Part shown: one piece after another, positions 50,371-60,375 of the stretch
Numbering within the stretch: position 1 is the stretch's first letter
Layout of the letters: every line of letters begins with the position of its first letter
Origin: Martinezella lusitana
GTDB lineage: Bacteria; Pseudomonadota; Alphaproteobacteria; Rhizobiales; Rhizobiaceae
Length of the DNA: 64,000 bases
Direction of reading: 5' to 3'
Assembly: GCF_900094565.1 (NCBI RefSeq)
Contig: NZ_FMAF01000008.1
Span: 186,001 to 250,000 of the forward strand
Notes under the pieces: model-generated
The model's input: the letters and a program-made list of their open reading frames with translations, nothing else
What the model was told of the DNA's origin: nothing
The model's database searches: none
Program-made: the position numbers and the translations under genes

Positions 50371-50397
50371 AGCGGCCGGACCATCCGGCCGCTTCCT
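50371..50397. terminator. Bidirectional intrinsic terminator
   Basis: AGCGGCCGGA (50371-50380) pairs perfectly with TCCGGCCGCT (50384-50393) around CCA. T-rich tracts follow on both strands (TCCTTCT on plus; TTTTCGGG on minus). It serves the ferritin-like gene and the convergent LysR gene. Confidence 0.85.
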
Positions 50398-50403
50398 TCT
50401 GCG

Positions 50404-51294
50404 TCATCCGGTGTATTTGAAGAAATCGATGAAGGCTCTCAGCGCCGGGCGCATCTGGCGGCGGCTCGGATAGTAGATGCAGAAGCCGGGATAGGGCGGG
50501 CACCAATCCTCGAGCACGCGGATAAGGCTGCCGTCCGCCAGTTCCTGCTTCACGCGTATATCGAACAGATAGGAGAGGCCCGCGCCATTGACCGCCGCCA
50601 GAACCGCGAGCCGGTCCTCGATCACGATCAAGGGACCGTCGACGGCAACGATCAGCTCTCGCCCGTCCTTCTCGAATTCCCAACGGTAGATCGAGCCGTC
50701 GGTGAAACGCCGCTTGATGCAGCGGTGATGGACGAGATCGCGCGGATGCAGCGGCTTCGGATTCTTCTCGAAATAGGCCGGCGAGCCGGCGATGACGGTC
50801 CGGATATCAGGCGAGACCTTGACGGCAATCATGTCGCCCTCGATGCTCTCCTCCAGCCGAATGCCGGCATCGAAGCCCTCCTTGACGATGTCGCTGAAGC
50901 CGTCCTCGTTGGCGATCTCCAGGGTAATATCCGGATAGGTATTGAGGAAATCGCCGAGCCGCGGCGCCATCAGCAGGTCAGAGGCAAAGCGCGGCGCGGT
51001 GATGCGGAGAGTGCCGGCGGGCCGACCACGGGTGGCCAGCGTATCCTCCAGCGCGATATCGATTTCCTCCAGCGCCGGCGCCAGCCGTTGCAGCAGCGCC
51101 TCGCCCTCCTCGGTCGGCAACACGCTGCGGGTGGTGCGCGCCAGCAGCCGCACGCCGAGGCTTTCCTCGAGGCGTGAGACGGCATGGCTGACCGCAGACG
51201 GCGCGATCGACAATTCCTTGCCGGCGGCGCGGAAGCTGCGATGGGCGGCGACGGCGGCAAAAACCGCCAGTTGGGAGAGTTGGGTCCTGTTCAT
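50404..51294 (-). CDS. LysR family transcriptional regulator (divergent from second aldo/keto reductase)
   Basis: The 296-aa protein has the LysR winged helix at residues 1-62 (LAVFAAVAAHRSFRAAGKE, then APSAVSHAVSRLEESLGVRL) and an effector domain (residues about 90-290, with FDAGIRLEESIEGDMIAV). It resembles LysR regulators that sit next to aldo/keto reductases, and it is divergent from one here. The 130-bp gap contains a perfect dyad ACTATG/CATAGT. Effector is unknown. Confidence 0.93.
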   Translation of the reverse strand: MNRTQLSQLAVFAAVAAHRSFRAAGKELSIAPSAVSHAVSRLEESLGVRLLARTTRSVLPTEEGEALLQRLAPALEEIDIALEDTLATRGRPAGTLRITAPRFASDLLMAPRLGDFLNTYPDITLEIANEDGFSDIVKEGFDAGIRLEESIEGDMIAVKVSPDIRTVIAGSPAYFEKNPKPLHPRDLVHHRCIKRRFTDGSIYRWEFEKDGRELIVAVDGPLIVIEDRLAVLAAVNGAGLSYLFDIRVKQELADGSLIRVLEDWCPPYPGFCIYYPSRRQMRPALRAFIDFFKYTG

Positions 51295-51343
51295 TAATCT
51301 AAATAATAGAACAGCCTATGAGAATTTGCATGGATTTTCATTC

Positions 51344-51361
51344 ACTATGCCGGGACATAGT
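51344..51361. promoter_or_regulatory. Candidate LysR operator
   Basis: ACTATG-CCGGGA-CATAGT is a perfect 6-bp dyad in the divergent LysR/aldo-keto reductase gap, 65 bp before the reductase start. It lacks a T-N11-A core, so the match to LysR sites is only positional. Confidence 0.4.
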
Positions 51362-51425
51362 TTGAACCCGTCGGCCGGCCTTGATGGCCGCCGCCGATCC
51401 AACAAGGTTCAAAAGGAACGCAATT

Positions 51426-52421
51426 ATGAAAACCCGCAGGCTTGGCAAGGATCTCACCGTTTCCGCCGTCGGGCTCGGCTGCATGGGCATGAGCTTCGCC
51501 TATGGCGCGACTGATGACAACGAATCCGTCAAAACGCTGCATCGCGCCGTCGATCTCGGCGTGACCTTTTTCGATACCGCCGAAACCTATGGCCCCTTCA
51601 CCAATGAAGAGCTGCTCGGCCGGGCACTGAAACCCGTTCGCGACCGCGTGGTCATCGCCACAAAATTCGGCTTCAAGCTCGACCCTCAGAAATCCGGCCT
51701 CGCCGCCATAGTCGGCGTCGACAGCCGTCCCGAGCATATCAAGGAGGTTGCCGAAGCCTCCCTGAAGCGGCTCGGCACCGATGTCATTGATCTCTTCTAC
51801 CAGCATCGCGTCGATCCGAACGTTCCGATCGAAGACACGGTCGGCGCCATGGCGGAGCTGGTGAGAGCAGGCAAGGTGCGGGCGCTCGGCCTTTCCGAGG
51901 CCAGTGCCGCCACCATCCGCCGCGCCCATGCGGTGCATCCGATCGCCGCCGTGCAGAGTGAATATTCGCTCTGGAGCCGAGATCCCGAAGAGGATGTGCT
52001 TGCCACCTGCCGCGAACTCGGCATCGGCTTCGTCCCCTACAGCCCACTCGGCCGCGGCTTCCTGACCGGCGCGATCCGCAAGACGGACGACCTCGCCGAT
52101 GACGACTTCCGGCGCTCGCTGCCGCGCTTCCAAGCCGAGAATTTCGATGCCAACGCCGCCCTCGTGGCCAAGCTCGAATCCCTTGCGAAGGAAAAAGCAG
52201 TCACGGCGGCACAACTGGCGCTCGCATGGGTGCTGCATCAGGGCGATACCATCGTCCCGATCCCCGGCGCCCGCAAACTGCATCATCTCGAGCAGAATGC
52301 GGCGGCCGCCGATATCGTACTTTCGCCACGAGAAGTGGAGGAACTCGGGGCGATCATCCCGCTCGAAAGCGTCGCCGGCAAGCGCTATACCGATGCCTCG
52401 CTGGCCATGACAAATATATGA
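51426..52421 (+). CDS. Aldo/keto reductase (second)
   Basis: The 331-aa protein opens TRRLGKDLTVSAVGLGCMGM and has VTFFDTAETYGPFTNEEL (Asp, Tyr), VVIATKFGF (Lys), DVIDLFYQHRVDPNVP (His) and the NADPH end IPGARKLHHLEQN. This is the AKR13-type subfamily common in rhizobia. It reduces carbonyl compounds with NADPH. The ATG at 51426 follows AAAAGGAACG. It is divergent from the LysR gene that probably controls it, and ends at an intrinsic terminator. Confidence 0.93.
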   Translation: MKTRRLGKDLTVSAVGLGCMGMSFAYGATDDNESVKTLHRAVDLGVTFFDTAETYGPFTNEELLGRALKPVRDRVVIATKFGFKLDPQKSGLAAIVGVDSRPEHIKEVAEASLKRLGTDVIDLFYQHRVDPNVPIEDTVGAMAELVRAGKVRALGLSEASAATIRRAHAVHPIAAVQSEYSLWSRDPEEDVLATCRELGIGFVPYSPLGRGFLTGAIRKTDDLADDDFRRSLPRFQAENFDANAALVAKLESLAKEKAVTAAQLALAWVLHQGDTIVPIPGARKLHHLEQNAAAADIVLSPREVEELGAIIPLESVAGKRYTDASLAMTNI

Positions 52422-52449
52422 CGCGCAAGCTCTCATTTCTTTACGCAAA

Positions 52450-52479
52450 GGCATCGGCCCGGCGGCCGGTGCCATTTTA
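52450..52479 (+). terminator. Intrinsic terminator after the second aldo/keto reductase
   Basis: GGCATCGGCC (52450-52459) pairs with GGCCGGTGCC (52464-52473) around CGGC, with one G-T pair, and ATTTTA follows. The T-run is short. Confidence 0.7.
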
Positions 52480-52673
52480 GGGCTGAAAAGAAAAGTGAAG
52501 TGACGCGACAGGACCACGAAGTCCCCAAAAGCCGCGGAATTGCCGCCCGTTTGACGCCACGGGGGCGCATCGGCATGGTCGCAAACCCCGCGCTTCCACT
52601 CGACGCTCGGTTGACAAACCAACCCGAAATTTTAAGGTGCGGCCAATCAAAACGGGCAGCGTTGGGAGGACTT

Positions 52674-55600
52674 ATGTCTAAGCGCGCGTTTATCGGCTTC
52701 TCCGCTTTTCTACTCGCCATCTTCACATCTCTGAGCCCCTCGGCGGCAGCTGATGTCAAACGACAGGTGGTCACCACCAAGGACGGCGATTACTTCGGCT
52801 TCGATCTGCGAACGGAGCAGAACGTGACGCTGGATCAATGCTCCGCGTCCTGCATCGGCGACAAGTCCTGCAAGGCCTTCACCTACAATCCCAAGGTGAA
52901 GTGGTGCTTCATGAAGTCCGACTTCAATCAGCTCAACAGTTTCCCAGGCGCCGTCGCCGGCAAGATCGTCGAAACCGCCGCAGCCAACGAACCGGATATC
53001 GGAGCCGCACCCGCCCTTTCCTTCCTGTCAGACAATTTCGTTCAAAGTGCACGCGATGCAAAGAGCACGCTGACGCTCGGCAGCGAACTGAAGGGGCAAG
53101 GCGTCGAAAGCCTGATCGCGCTTGGCCGCATCGAATTGACCTCCGGCAACGTCAACAATGCCCTGAACGCATTCCAGGGCGCGCTCTCGCTCAACCCCGA
53201 CAATGGCGACCTGTGGATCGAGATGGCGCGGGCCGCCAACACGATCACGAACGATACGTCCGTTGCCACCAAGGCGGCCTATGCGGCGCTCAACGGCTAT
53301 CAGCTGACCCGCACGACGAACAGCCGCGCCGATGCGCTGGCTGTTCTCGCCGAGTCGCTGAAGAACGCGCAGAACTATCGCCCGGCGCTCAGCGCCTACA
53401 AGGCAAGCCTCGATCTCGCCAGCTCCGCCGCGGTCCAGGCGGCCTATGACGATTTGCGCGCTCGCCAGGGTTTCCGCGTCACCGGCAACACGCTCGATAA
53501 TGACAATGCATCGCCGCGCGCCTGCGTGCAGTTCTCCGAAAAGCTGGTGAAGAGCGGCGTCGATTATACGCCATTCGTCACCGTCAATGGTGCTGCGCCG
53601 AAGGGCGTCGACGCCAAGGACAATCAAATCTGCGTCGAAGGCCTGGAATTTGGCCAGCATTACCGTATTTCGGTGCGCGCCGGCCTGCCCTCCTCCGTGG
53701 ATGAAAACCTTGCCGCACAGGTCAATGTCGACGTTTACGTCAAGGACCGCACGGCCTCGCTGCGCTTTACCGGCGACAATTTCGTGCTGCCGTCCACCGC
53801 GCGGCGCGGCATCCCGATCGTCTCGGTCAACGCCACCACGGCCAATCTCAAGCTCTACCGCATCGGCGACCGCAACATTGCGCAGATCCTCAACAACTCG
53901 CAGTTCCTGACGCAGATGGACAGTTACAGCGCCCAGACCATCCAGGATACCAATGGCGAGCTGGTCTGGCAGGGCTCGATCGAGATCAAGCAGGAACTCA
54001 ACAAGGATGTCGCGACCAGCTTCCCGGTCGATGAGGCTCTGCCCAAGCGCAAGCCAGGCGTCTATGTGCTGACGGCCGTGGCGCCCAACAGCGGCGGTCA
54101 GGAATGGGATCCGCAGGCGACGCAGTGGTTCGTGGTGTCCGATATCGGCGTCACCACCTATGCCGGCACGGACGGCCTGAACGTGTTTGCCCGCTCCCTC
54201 GGCAGCGCCAAGCCGCTCGCCGGCGTCCAGCTGCAGCTGCTCGCCAAGAACAATGAAATCCTCGGTACCGCAAAGACTGACGATAACGGCCGCGCCACCT
54301 TCAGCGCCGGCCTGATGCGCGGCACGGCGGGCATGACGCCGGCCGTCATCACCGCACAGAACGGCGATCAGGACTATGTCTTCCTCGACATGACGCGCGC
54401 CGGCTTCGATCTTTCCGACCGTGGCGTTGCCGGCAGAACCGCGCCCGGCGCGATCGACCTGCTGACATGGACGGAGCGCGGCATCTACCGCGCCGGCGAG
54501 ACGGTGCATGCCTCGGCGCTTGCCCGCGACGTCAGCTCGACGGCGGTGGAAAACCTGCCGCTCACCTTCGTCTTCCTGCGCCCCGATGGCGTCGAGGACC
54601 GCCGCATCGTCACCGATGGCGGCAAGCTCGGCGGCTACAATGTCGACCTGCCGCTGCAGCAGACCTCCATGCGCGGCACCTGGACGATGAATATCTATAC
54701 CGACCCGAAGGGCGCCTCCATCGGCTCGCAGACGTTCCTCGTCGACGACTTCGTGCCGGATCGTATCGAGTTCGACATGACCAGCGACGCCAAGGAGATC
54801 GAAGTCGGCCAACCGACGCCTGTTAATGTCGACGGACGCTACCTCTATGGCGCGCCGGCCGCCGGCCTCAACCTCGAAGGCGAAGTGACGCTGAAGCCGA
54901 CGCGCGAAAGCGCCGACTACGTGGGCTATCAGTTCGGCCTTGCCGACGAGGGCGCCGGCAAGGAAAACAATGACGGCGACAGCAGCAGCGGCGACAGCAA
55001 GGCCGAAAGCACACAGGTGCCGCTCGAAGATCTGCAGGCGCTGGACGAGAACGGCAAGACCACCTTCGACGTCACCATCAACGACACGCCTTCGACCACG
55101 CAGCTTTTGAACGCCAACATCACCGTGCGCATGCAGGAGGCCGGCGGCCGCGCCGTCGAGCGCTCCCTCACGCTGCCGGTCAAGGCCGACGGCTCGCGCA
55201 TCGGCATCAAGCCGGAATTCGACGGCGATCTCGGCGAAAATTCCGTCGGCAACTTCCACGTCATCGCCATCGACGCGAATGGCCAGAAACAGGCCATGCA
55301 GGGCCTGACATGGAAGCTGCTCAGCATCGAGCGCGACTATCAATGGTATCGCGACGGCAACAGCTGGAAATACGAGCCGATCATGTCCACCAAGCAGGTG
55401 GCTGTCGGCACGGTGAACGCCACCACCGACGGCGCGGCAATTTCCGTGCCCGTCACCTGGGGCCGCTATCGGCTTGAGGTCTCCACCGCCGATGCGAACG
55501 GCCCTGAATCCAGCGTCGAATTCAACGCCGGCTGGTATGTCGCCTCCACCTCGACGGAAACGCCGGATGCGCTGGAGATCGCACTCGACAAGCAGAGCTA

Positions 55601-58187
55601 TAAGGTCGGTGATACCGCCAAGCTCAAGGTAACCTCGCGCTATGCCGGCCAGCTGATGGTGACGGCCGGTGCCGAGACGCTGATTTCGGTCACCAATGCC
55701 GATATCGGCGCCACTGGCGGCGAGGTCGACATTCCCGTAACCGCCGATTGGGGCGCCGGCACCTATCTGACCGCGACCCTGTTCCGGCCCGGCGATGCCC
55801 AGGAAAGCCGAATGCCGATGCGCGCCATCGGCATCAAATGGGCGCCGGTCGATCCCGGCGAGCGCAAGCTGCAGATCAAGCTCGATGCACCGGCGAAGAC
55901 CCTGCCGCGCCAGCCGTTGACCATCGGCGTGCAGGTCTCGGGCGCAGGCGCCAATGAAGACGCCTATGTCACGGTTGCTGCCGTCGATGTCGGCATCCTC
56001 AACCTGACGCGCTATCAGCCGCCGGCACCGGACGACTGGTATTATGGTCAGCGTCAGCTCGGCCTGGAAATCCGCGACATCTATGGACGCCTCATCGACG
56101 GCTCGCTCGGCGCGACCGGCAAGCTGCGTACCGGCGGCGACGGCGGACAGGCGGCCCTGCAGGCGAGCCCACCGACGGAAAAGCTGGTCGCCTTCTTCTC
56201 AGGCGCGGTCAAGCTGGATGCCAGCGGCAAGGCCAATATCAGCTTCGATATCCCCCAGTTCAACGGCACGGCACGGCTGATGGCTGTGGCATGGTCGAAA
56301 TCAGGTGTCGGGCATGCGACGCAGGATGTGATCATCCGCGATCCGGTCGTCGTCACCGCGAGCCTGCCGAAGTTCCTGGCTCCCGGGGATAAGGCCAATC
56401 TGCGGCTCGACGTCGCCAACACCGATGCGCCTGCCGGCGACTACACGCTTGCGGTCACGGGCAATAGCGCCGTGAGCGTGGATGCGAATGCCGCGCAGCA
56501 GAAGATCAACCTGCAGGCCGGCGGAAAATACAATATCACGCTGCCTCTGACAGGCGGACAGCCCGGTGCCGGCACTATCGCGATCAAACTTTCGAATGCT
56601 TCGGGACTATCGCTCGATCAGTCGGTCGATATTCCCGTTCGGCCGGCGCAGCTGCCGGTCACCGAACGGCGCGTCATCGCGCTTGCGCCCGGCAAAAGCC
56701 TGACCGTCAATGCCGATCTTCTCGCCGACAGCGTGCTGCCGGGCGCCTCGGTCAGCGTCAATGTCAGCCGCTCCAGCGCCTTCGACGTGCCGGCGCTGCT
56801 GATGAGCCTCAGCCGTTATCCCTATGGCTGCGCCGAACAGACGGCGAGCAGCGCGCTGCCGCTGCTCTATTTCAGCGACATGGCGATCAAGAACGGCCTT
56901 GCCGACGACACGGAGATCCACAAGCGTGTTCAGGACGCCATCTATCGCGAAATGTCCTACCAGTCGTCGACCGGCAGCTTCGGCCTCTGGGGTCCGGGAT
57001 CCGGCGATCTCTGGCTTGATGCCTATGTGACTGACTTCCTGACCCGCGCCCGCGAGCAGAAGTATATCGTGCCGGATCAGGCCATGGTGCAGGCATTGGA
57101 AAACCTCCAGAACTCGCTGAGCGCCAACACCAACGTCAAGGATAACGGCAACGAGATCGCCTATGCGCTCTATGTGCTGGCGCGCAACAAGAAGGCCTCG
57201 ATCAGCGATCTGCGCTACTACGCCGATACGATGCTGAACGACTTCCCGACGCCGCTGTCCAAGGCGCATCTGGCTGCGGCATTGGCCCTCTATGGGGATG
57301 CCCAGCGCTCGCGCAACATCTTCGTGGATTCCCTGCAGATGTCGCAGAAGGCGGCGATCACCAAGGTCAGCTTTGCCCGCTCCGACTACGGCTCGTCGCT
57401 GCGCGACGGTGCCGCGGTGCTGGCGCTCGCCGCCGAGAGCCGCCCGGTACCGCCGATCATTCCGGATCTGGCAAGCGTCGTTGGCAAGGAATGGCAGAGC
57501 CGGGGCTACACCAGCACCCAGGAACAGACCTGGATGCTGCTCGCCGCCAGGGCGCTGCAGAACGGCGACGACGGGTTGACGCTTGATGTCAACGGCGCTG
57601 CACACTCCGGCACCTATATGGCGCAGATGTCAGGCGATGCCCTGATGGGCCATCCGCTGACCGTCACCAACACGACGCGCCAGCCGCTGTCTGCGGCCGT
57701 CACCACCGTCGCCGCTCCCGTCACGCCGCTGCCGGCCGGCGGCAACGGCTTCAAGATCGAGCGCAAGTACTACACGCTCGACGGCGAAGAGGCGAACGTC
57801 AGCCAGGCACAGCAGAACGAGCGCTACGTCGTCGTGCTGCACGTGATAGGAGACAATGACTGGCCGCAGCGCCTGCTCGTCACCGACCTCCTGCCCGCGG
57901 GCTTCGAGATCGACAATCCGAGCATCGTCAGCAGCGCCCAGTTGTCGAACTTCGACTGGCTGAGCGATGTGCAGCCCGCCCATGTCGAATTCCGCAACGA
58001 CCGCTTCGTCGCCGCCTTCGACCAGACCTACGGCGCCAACCGTGACCTGAGCTTCGCCTATGTCGTGCGCGCCGTCACACCCGGCGTCTACGATCATCCG
58101 GCGGCGAGCGTCGAGGACATGTACCGTCCGCAGTTCTCGGCCCGCACGGCGATGGGCCGCATGGAGGTGCTGGCCGCCCAGCAGTAA
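52674..58187 (+). CDS. Alpha-2-macroglobulin family protein with N-terminal PAN/apple domain
   Basis: From the ATG at 52674, behind GGGAGG, the 1837-aa protein has a signal peptide (residues 1-26, ending SAAA). A PAN/apple-like domain follows at about 35-105 (LDQCSASCIGDKSCKAFTY, WCFMKSD). A helical TPR-like stretch lies at about 130-265, and then the macroglobulin domains. A thioester motif sits at C1386 in PYGCAEQTAS, and a late FEIDNPSIV region belongs to the C-terminal receptor-like part. Bacterial A2M proteins trap proteases in the periplasm and usually pair with PbpC, as here. It is longer than typical YfhM (about 1650) because of the N-terminal extras. A TTGACA at 52611 may be its -35. 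Confidence 0.93.
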   Translation: MSKRAFIGFSAFLLAIFTSLSPSAAADVKRQVVTTKDGDYFGFDLRTEQNVTLDQCSASCIGDKSCKAFTYNPKVKWCFMKSDFNQLNSFPGAVAGKIVETAAANEPDIGAAPALSFLSDNFVQSARDAKSTLTLGSELKGQGVESLIALGRIELTSGNVNNALNAFQGALSLNPDNGDLWIEMARAANTITNDTSVATKAAYAALNGYQLTRTTNSRADALAVLAESLKNAQNYRPALSAYKASLDLASSAAVQAAYDDLRARQGFRVTGNTLDNDNASPRACVQFSEKLVKSGVDYTPFVTVNGAAPKGVDAKDNQICVEGLEFGQHYRISVRAGLPSSVDENLAAQVNVDVYVKDRTASLRFTGDNFVLPSTARRGIPIVSVNATTANLKLYRIGDRNIAQILNNSQFLTQMDSYSAQTIQDTNGELVWQGSIEIKQELNKDVATSFPVDEALPKRKPGVYVLTAVAPNSGGQEWDPQATQWFVVSDIGVTTYAGTDGLNVFARSLGSAKPLAGVQLQLLAKNNEILGTAKTDDNGRATFSAGLMRGTAGMTPAVITAQNGDQDYVFLDMTRAGFDLSDRGVAGRTAPGAIDLLTWTERGIYRAGETVHASALARDVSSTAVENLPLTFVFLRPDGVEDRRIVTDGGKLGGYNVDLPLQQTSMRGTWTMNIYTDPKGASIGSQTFLVDDFVPDRIEFDMTSDAKEIEVGQPTPVNVDGRYLYGAPAAGLNLEGEVTLKPTRESADYVGYQFGLADEGAGKENNDGDSSSGDSKAESTQVPLEDLQALDENGKTTFDVTINDTPSTTQLLNANITVRMQEAGGRAVERSLTLPVKADGSRIGIKPEFDGDLGENSVGNFHVIAIDANGQKQAMQGLTWKLLSIERDYQWYRDGNSWKYEPIMSTKQVAVGTVNATTDGAAISVPVTWGRYRLEVSTADANGPESSVEFNAGWYVASTSTETPDALEIALDKQSYKVGDTAKLKVTSRYAGQLMVTAGAETLISVTNADIGATGGEVDIPVTADWGAGTYLTATLFRPGDAQESRMPMRAIGIKWAPVDPGERKLQIKLDAPAKTLPRQPLTIGVQVSGAGANEDAYVTVAAVDVGILNLTRYQPPAPDDWYYGQRQLGLEIRDIYGRLIDGSLGATGKLRTGGDGGQAALQASPPTEKLVAFFSGAVKLDASGKANISFDIPQFNGTARLMAVAWSKSGVGHATQDVIIRDPVVVTASLPKFLAPGDKANLRLDVANTDAPAGDYTLAVTGNSAVSVDANAAQQKINLQAGGKYNITLPLTGGQPGAGTIAIKLSNASGLSLDQSVDIPVRPAQLPVTERRVIALAPGKSLTVNADLLADSVLPGASVSVNVSRSSAFDVPALLMSLSRYPYGCAEQTASSALPLLYFSDMAIKNGLADDTEIHKRVQDAIYREMSYQSSTGSFGLWGPGSGDLWLDAYVTDFLTRAREQKYIVPDQAMVQALENLQNSLSANTNVKDNGNEIAYALYVLARNKKASISDLRYYADTMLNDFPTPLSKAHLAAALALYGDAQRSRNIFVDSLQMSQKAAITKVSFARSDYGSSLRDGAAVLALAAESRPVPPIIPDLASVVGKEWQSRGYTSTQEQTWMLLAARALQNGDDGLTLDVNGAAHSGTYMAQMSGDALMGHPLTVTNTTRQPLSAAVTTVAAPVTPLPAGGNGFKIERKYYTLDGEEANVSQAQQNERYVVVLHVIGDNDWPQRLLVTDLLPAGFEIDNPSIVSSAQLSNFDWLSDVQPAHVEFRNDRFVAAFDQTYGANRDLSFAYVVRAVTPGVYDHPAASVEDMYRPQFSARTAMGRMEVLAAQQ

Positions 58188-58194
58188 GAGAGCC

Positions 58195-60282
58195 ATGAAG
58201 GCGCGATGGAAGATTGCGACTGGCCTTGGAGCCACTGTCCTGACGGCGGTAGCGCTGGTCTTCGGCCTTAAAGCCGCGGACCGGGCCTTTCCGCCGCCGC
58301 TGGACACTGCCCGCGTGGTCTCGGCGGAAGTACTCGACGCCAACGGCGACCTGCTGCGTGCTTTCGCCACGCCCGAGGGGCGCTGGCGGCTGAAGACCGG
58401 CGTTGCCGACGTCGATCCGCAATTTCTGCGCATGCTGGTCGCCTATGAAGACAGGCGCTTCTACAATCACCACGGCGTCGATCCCATGGCGATCGGTCGC
58501 GCGTTCCTGCAGCTCGTCACCCACGGCCGCATCGTCTCCGGCGGCTCGACGCTATCAATGCAGGTGGCGCGCCTGATCGAGCCGCGCAGCGAGCGGTCTG
58601 TCACGGCGAAGCTTCTGCAGATCGTCCGCGCCATCCAGATCGAGCGGCGGCTGAGCAAGGAGCAAATCCTCGACCTCTATCTGACGCACGCGCCCTATGG
58701 CGGCAATCTCGAGGGTGTCCGAGCTGCGAGCCTTGCCTATTTCGGCAAGGAGCCGCGCCATCTCAGCGTCGCTCAAGCCGCCCTGTTGGTCGCCCTGCCG
58801 CAACTGCCGGAAAAGCGCCGGCCGGACCGCAATCTCGCCACCGCCCAGGCCGCCCGCCACCGCGTGCTCGAGCGCGCTGCGGTCGCCGCCATCATCGGCG
58901 AAGGGGAAGCCGAACGCGCTGCTCTTTCACCCATACCGGCCAACCGACGGCAGCTGCCAGCCTATGCGGCCCATCTCGCCGAACTGGCGCTGAAGAAGCA
59001 GCCTGGCATCATCCAGCATCGAACCACCCTGCGGCGCGATGTCCAGCAGGGGCTGGAAGCAGTTGCCGATGCGGCGGCAAAGCGGCTTGGGCCGAAGGTG
59101 TCGGTTGCGATGGTGATGGCCGACGCCAAGAGCGGCGAGATCATCGGCGAGGTCGGCTCGGCCAATTACTTCGATTCCGGCCGCTCGGGCTGGATCGACA
59201 TGACCCGCGTGCTGCGCTCCCCCGGCTCGACGCTCAAACCCTTCATCTATGGCCTGGCTTTCGAGCAGGGCTATGTGGCGCAGGAGACGATCATCGAGGA
59301 TCGTCCGGCCGATTTCTACGGCTACCGTCCTCGCAATTTCGACATGACCTACCAGGGCGATGTGAGCGTGCGCCAGGCGCTGCAGCTGTCGCTCAACGTG
59401 CCGGCCGTACGCCTGCTCGACGCCGTCGGACCGACCCGGCTGCTGGTGCGCTTCCGCCGCGCCGAGGTGAAGCCGAAGCTTCCGCCGAACGAAGCTCCGG
59501 GTCTTGCCATCGGCCTCGGCGGCGTTGGCATCACCCTCAAGGACCTCGTGCAGCTCTATGCCGGGCTTGCCAATCGCGGCAAGCCGATGCGGATCGGCGA
59601 CGGCATTCAGGACCGGCCGGGACCGATCGACAGCGAACCGCTGATGGAACCGATCGCCGCCTGGAACATCACCGACATTCTCTCCGACATCATCGCGCCC
59701 CGCGGCAGCAAGCAGCTCGGCATCGCCTACAAGACCGGCACCAGCTACGGCAACCGCGATGCATGGTCGATCGGCTATGATGGCGCGCATGTGCTCGGCG
59801 TCTGGGTCGGTCGTTCCGACAACGGCGCGGTGCCGGGGCTGGCGGGCTATGTTTCGGCGGCACCCATCCTATTCGAAGCCTTCGCCAAATCGGGCGTGGC
59901 GATCACGCCTTTCCCGTCGCCTCCCATGGGCGCGGTGCGCATCTCCGCGACCGAGCTGCCGATCAGCCAGCGGCGCTTTTCCGTGACCGCTGCCGGGCTG
60001 CTGTCGGCCTCGAACCGCGAGCCGGCGCCACAGATCGTCTATCCCCCGGAAGGGGCGCGCGTCGATCTCGGTGCCAGCGGCGGTGCTGACCAGATCACGC
60101 CGCTGGCGCTGAAGCTGCAGGGTGGCCGCGCACCATTCCGATGGCTCGCCAACGGCAAGCCGCTGCCGGATCTTTCGCGCCGCCGCACGAATCAATGGAC
60201 GCCTGACGGCGCTGGATATTCGACCCTCACCGTCATAGACGCCGCCGGACGTGCGGCAAGCGTGCGGGTTTTCGTCGAATAA
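58195..60282 (+). CDS. pbpC: Penicillin-binding protein 1C (bifunctional)
   Basis: The 695-aa protein has one membrane span (residues about 7-27). A GT51 transglycosylase domain with E85 in VAYEDRRFYNHHGVD and GGSTLSMQVARL comes next, then a transpeptidase domain with S345-x-x-K348 (SPGSTLKPF), SLN at 399-401 and KTGTS at 513-517. A C-terminal BiPBP_C domain closes it. It makes peptidoglycan on the periplasmic side. It follows the macroglobulin gene by 7 bp, the widespread YfhM-PbpC pair thought to link wall repair with protease defence. The frame is open to 58060, but homology begins at MKARWK. Confidence 0.95.
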   Translation: MKARWKIATGLGATVLTAVALVFGLKAADRAFPPPLDTARVVSAEVLDANGDLLRAFATPEGRWRLKTGVADVDPQFLRMLVAYEDRRFYNHHGVDPMAIGRAFLQLVTHGRIVSGGSTLSMQVARLIEPRSERSVTAKLLQIVRAIQIERRLSKEQILDLYLTHAPYGGNLEGVRAASLAYFGKEPRHLSVAQAALLVALPQLPEKRRPDRNLATAQAARHRVLERAAVAAIIGEGEAERAALSPIPANRRQLPAYAAHLAELALKKQPGIIQHRTTLRRDVQQGLEAVADAAAKRLGPKVSVAMVMADAKSGEIIGEVGSANYFDSGRSGWIDMTRVLRSPGSTLKPFIYGLAFEQGYVAQETIIEDRPADFYGYRPRNFDMTYQGDVSVRQALQLSLNVPAVRLLDAVGPTRLLVRFRRAEVKPKLPPNEAPGLAIGLGGVGITLKDLVQLYAGLANRGKPMRIGDGIQDRPGPIDSEPLMEPIAAWNITDILSDIIAPRGSKQLGIAYKTGTSYGNRDAWSIGYDGAHVLGVWVGRSDNGAVPGLAGYVSAAPILFEAFAKSGVAITPFPSPPMGAVRISATELPISQRRFSVTAAGLLSASNREPAPQIVYPPEGARVDLGASGGADQITPLALKLQGGRAPFRWLANGKPLPDLSRRRTNQWTPDGAGYSTLTVIDAAGRAASVRVFVE

Positions 60283-60375
60283 GAGCTGTCAAATCATCGC
60301 GAGCACGCCGTCGCATTTTTGCCAGCCGGCACCGCCTATGTTATGTTAGACATAACTCAAACGAGGAATGGCGAG

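Noticed and set aside
53028..55343. 771-codon minus-strand frame opposite the macroglobulin gene
   Set aside because: Long only because of high GC; composition is of a shadow frame and the plus strand carries recognisable domains.
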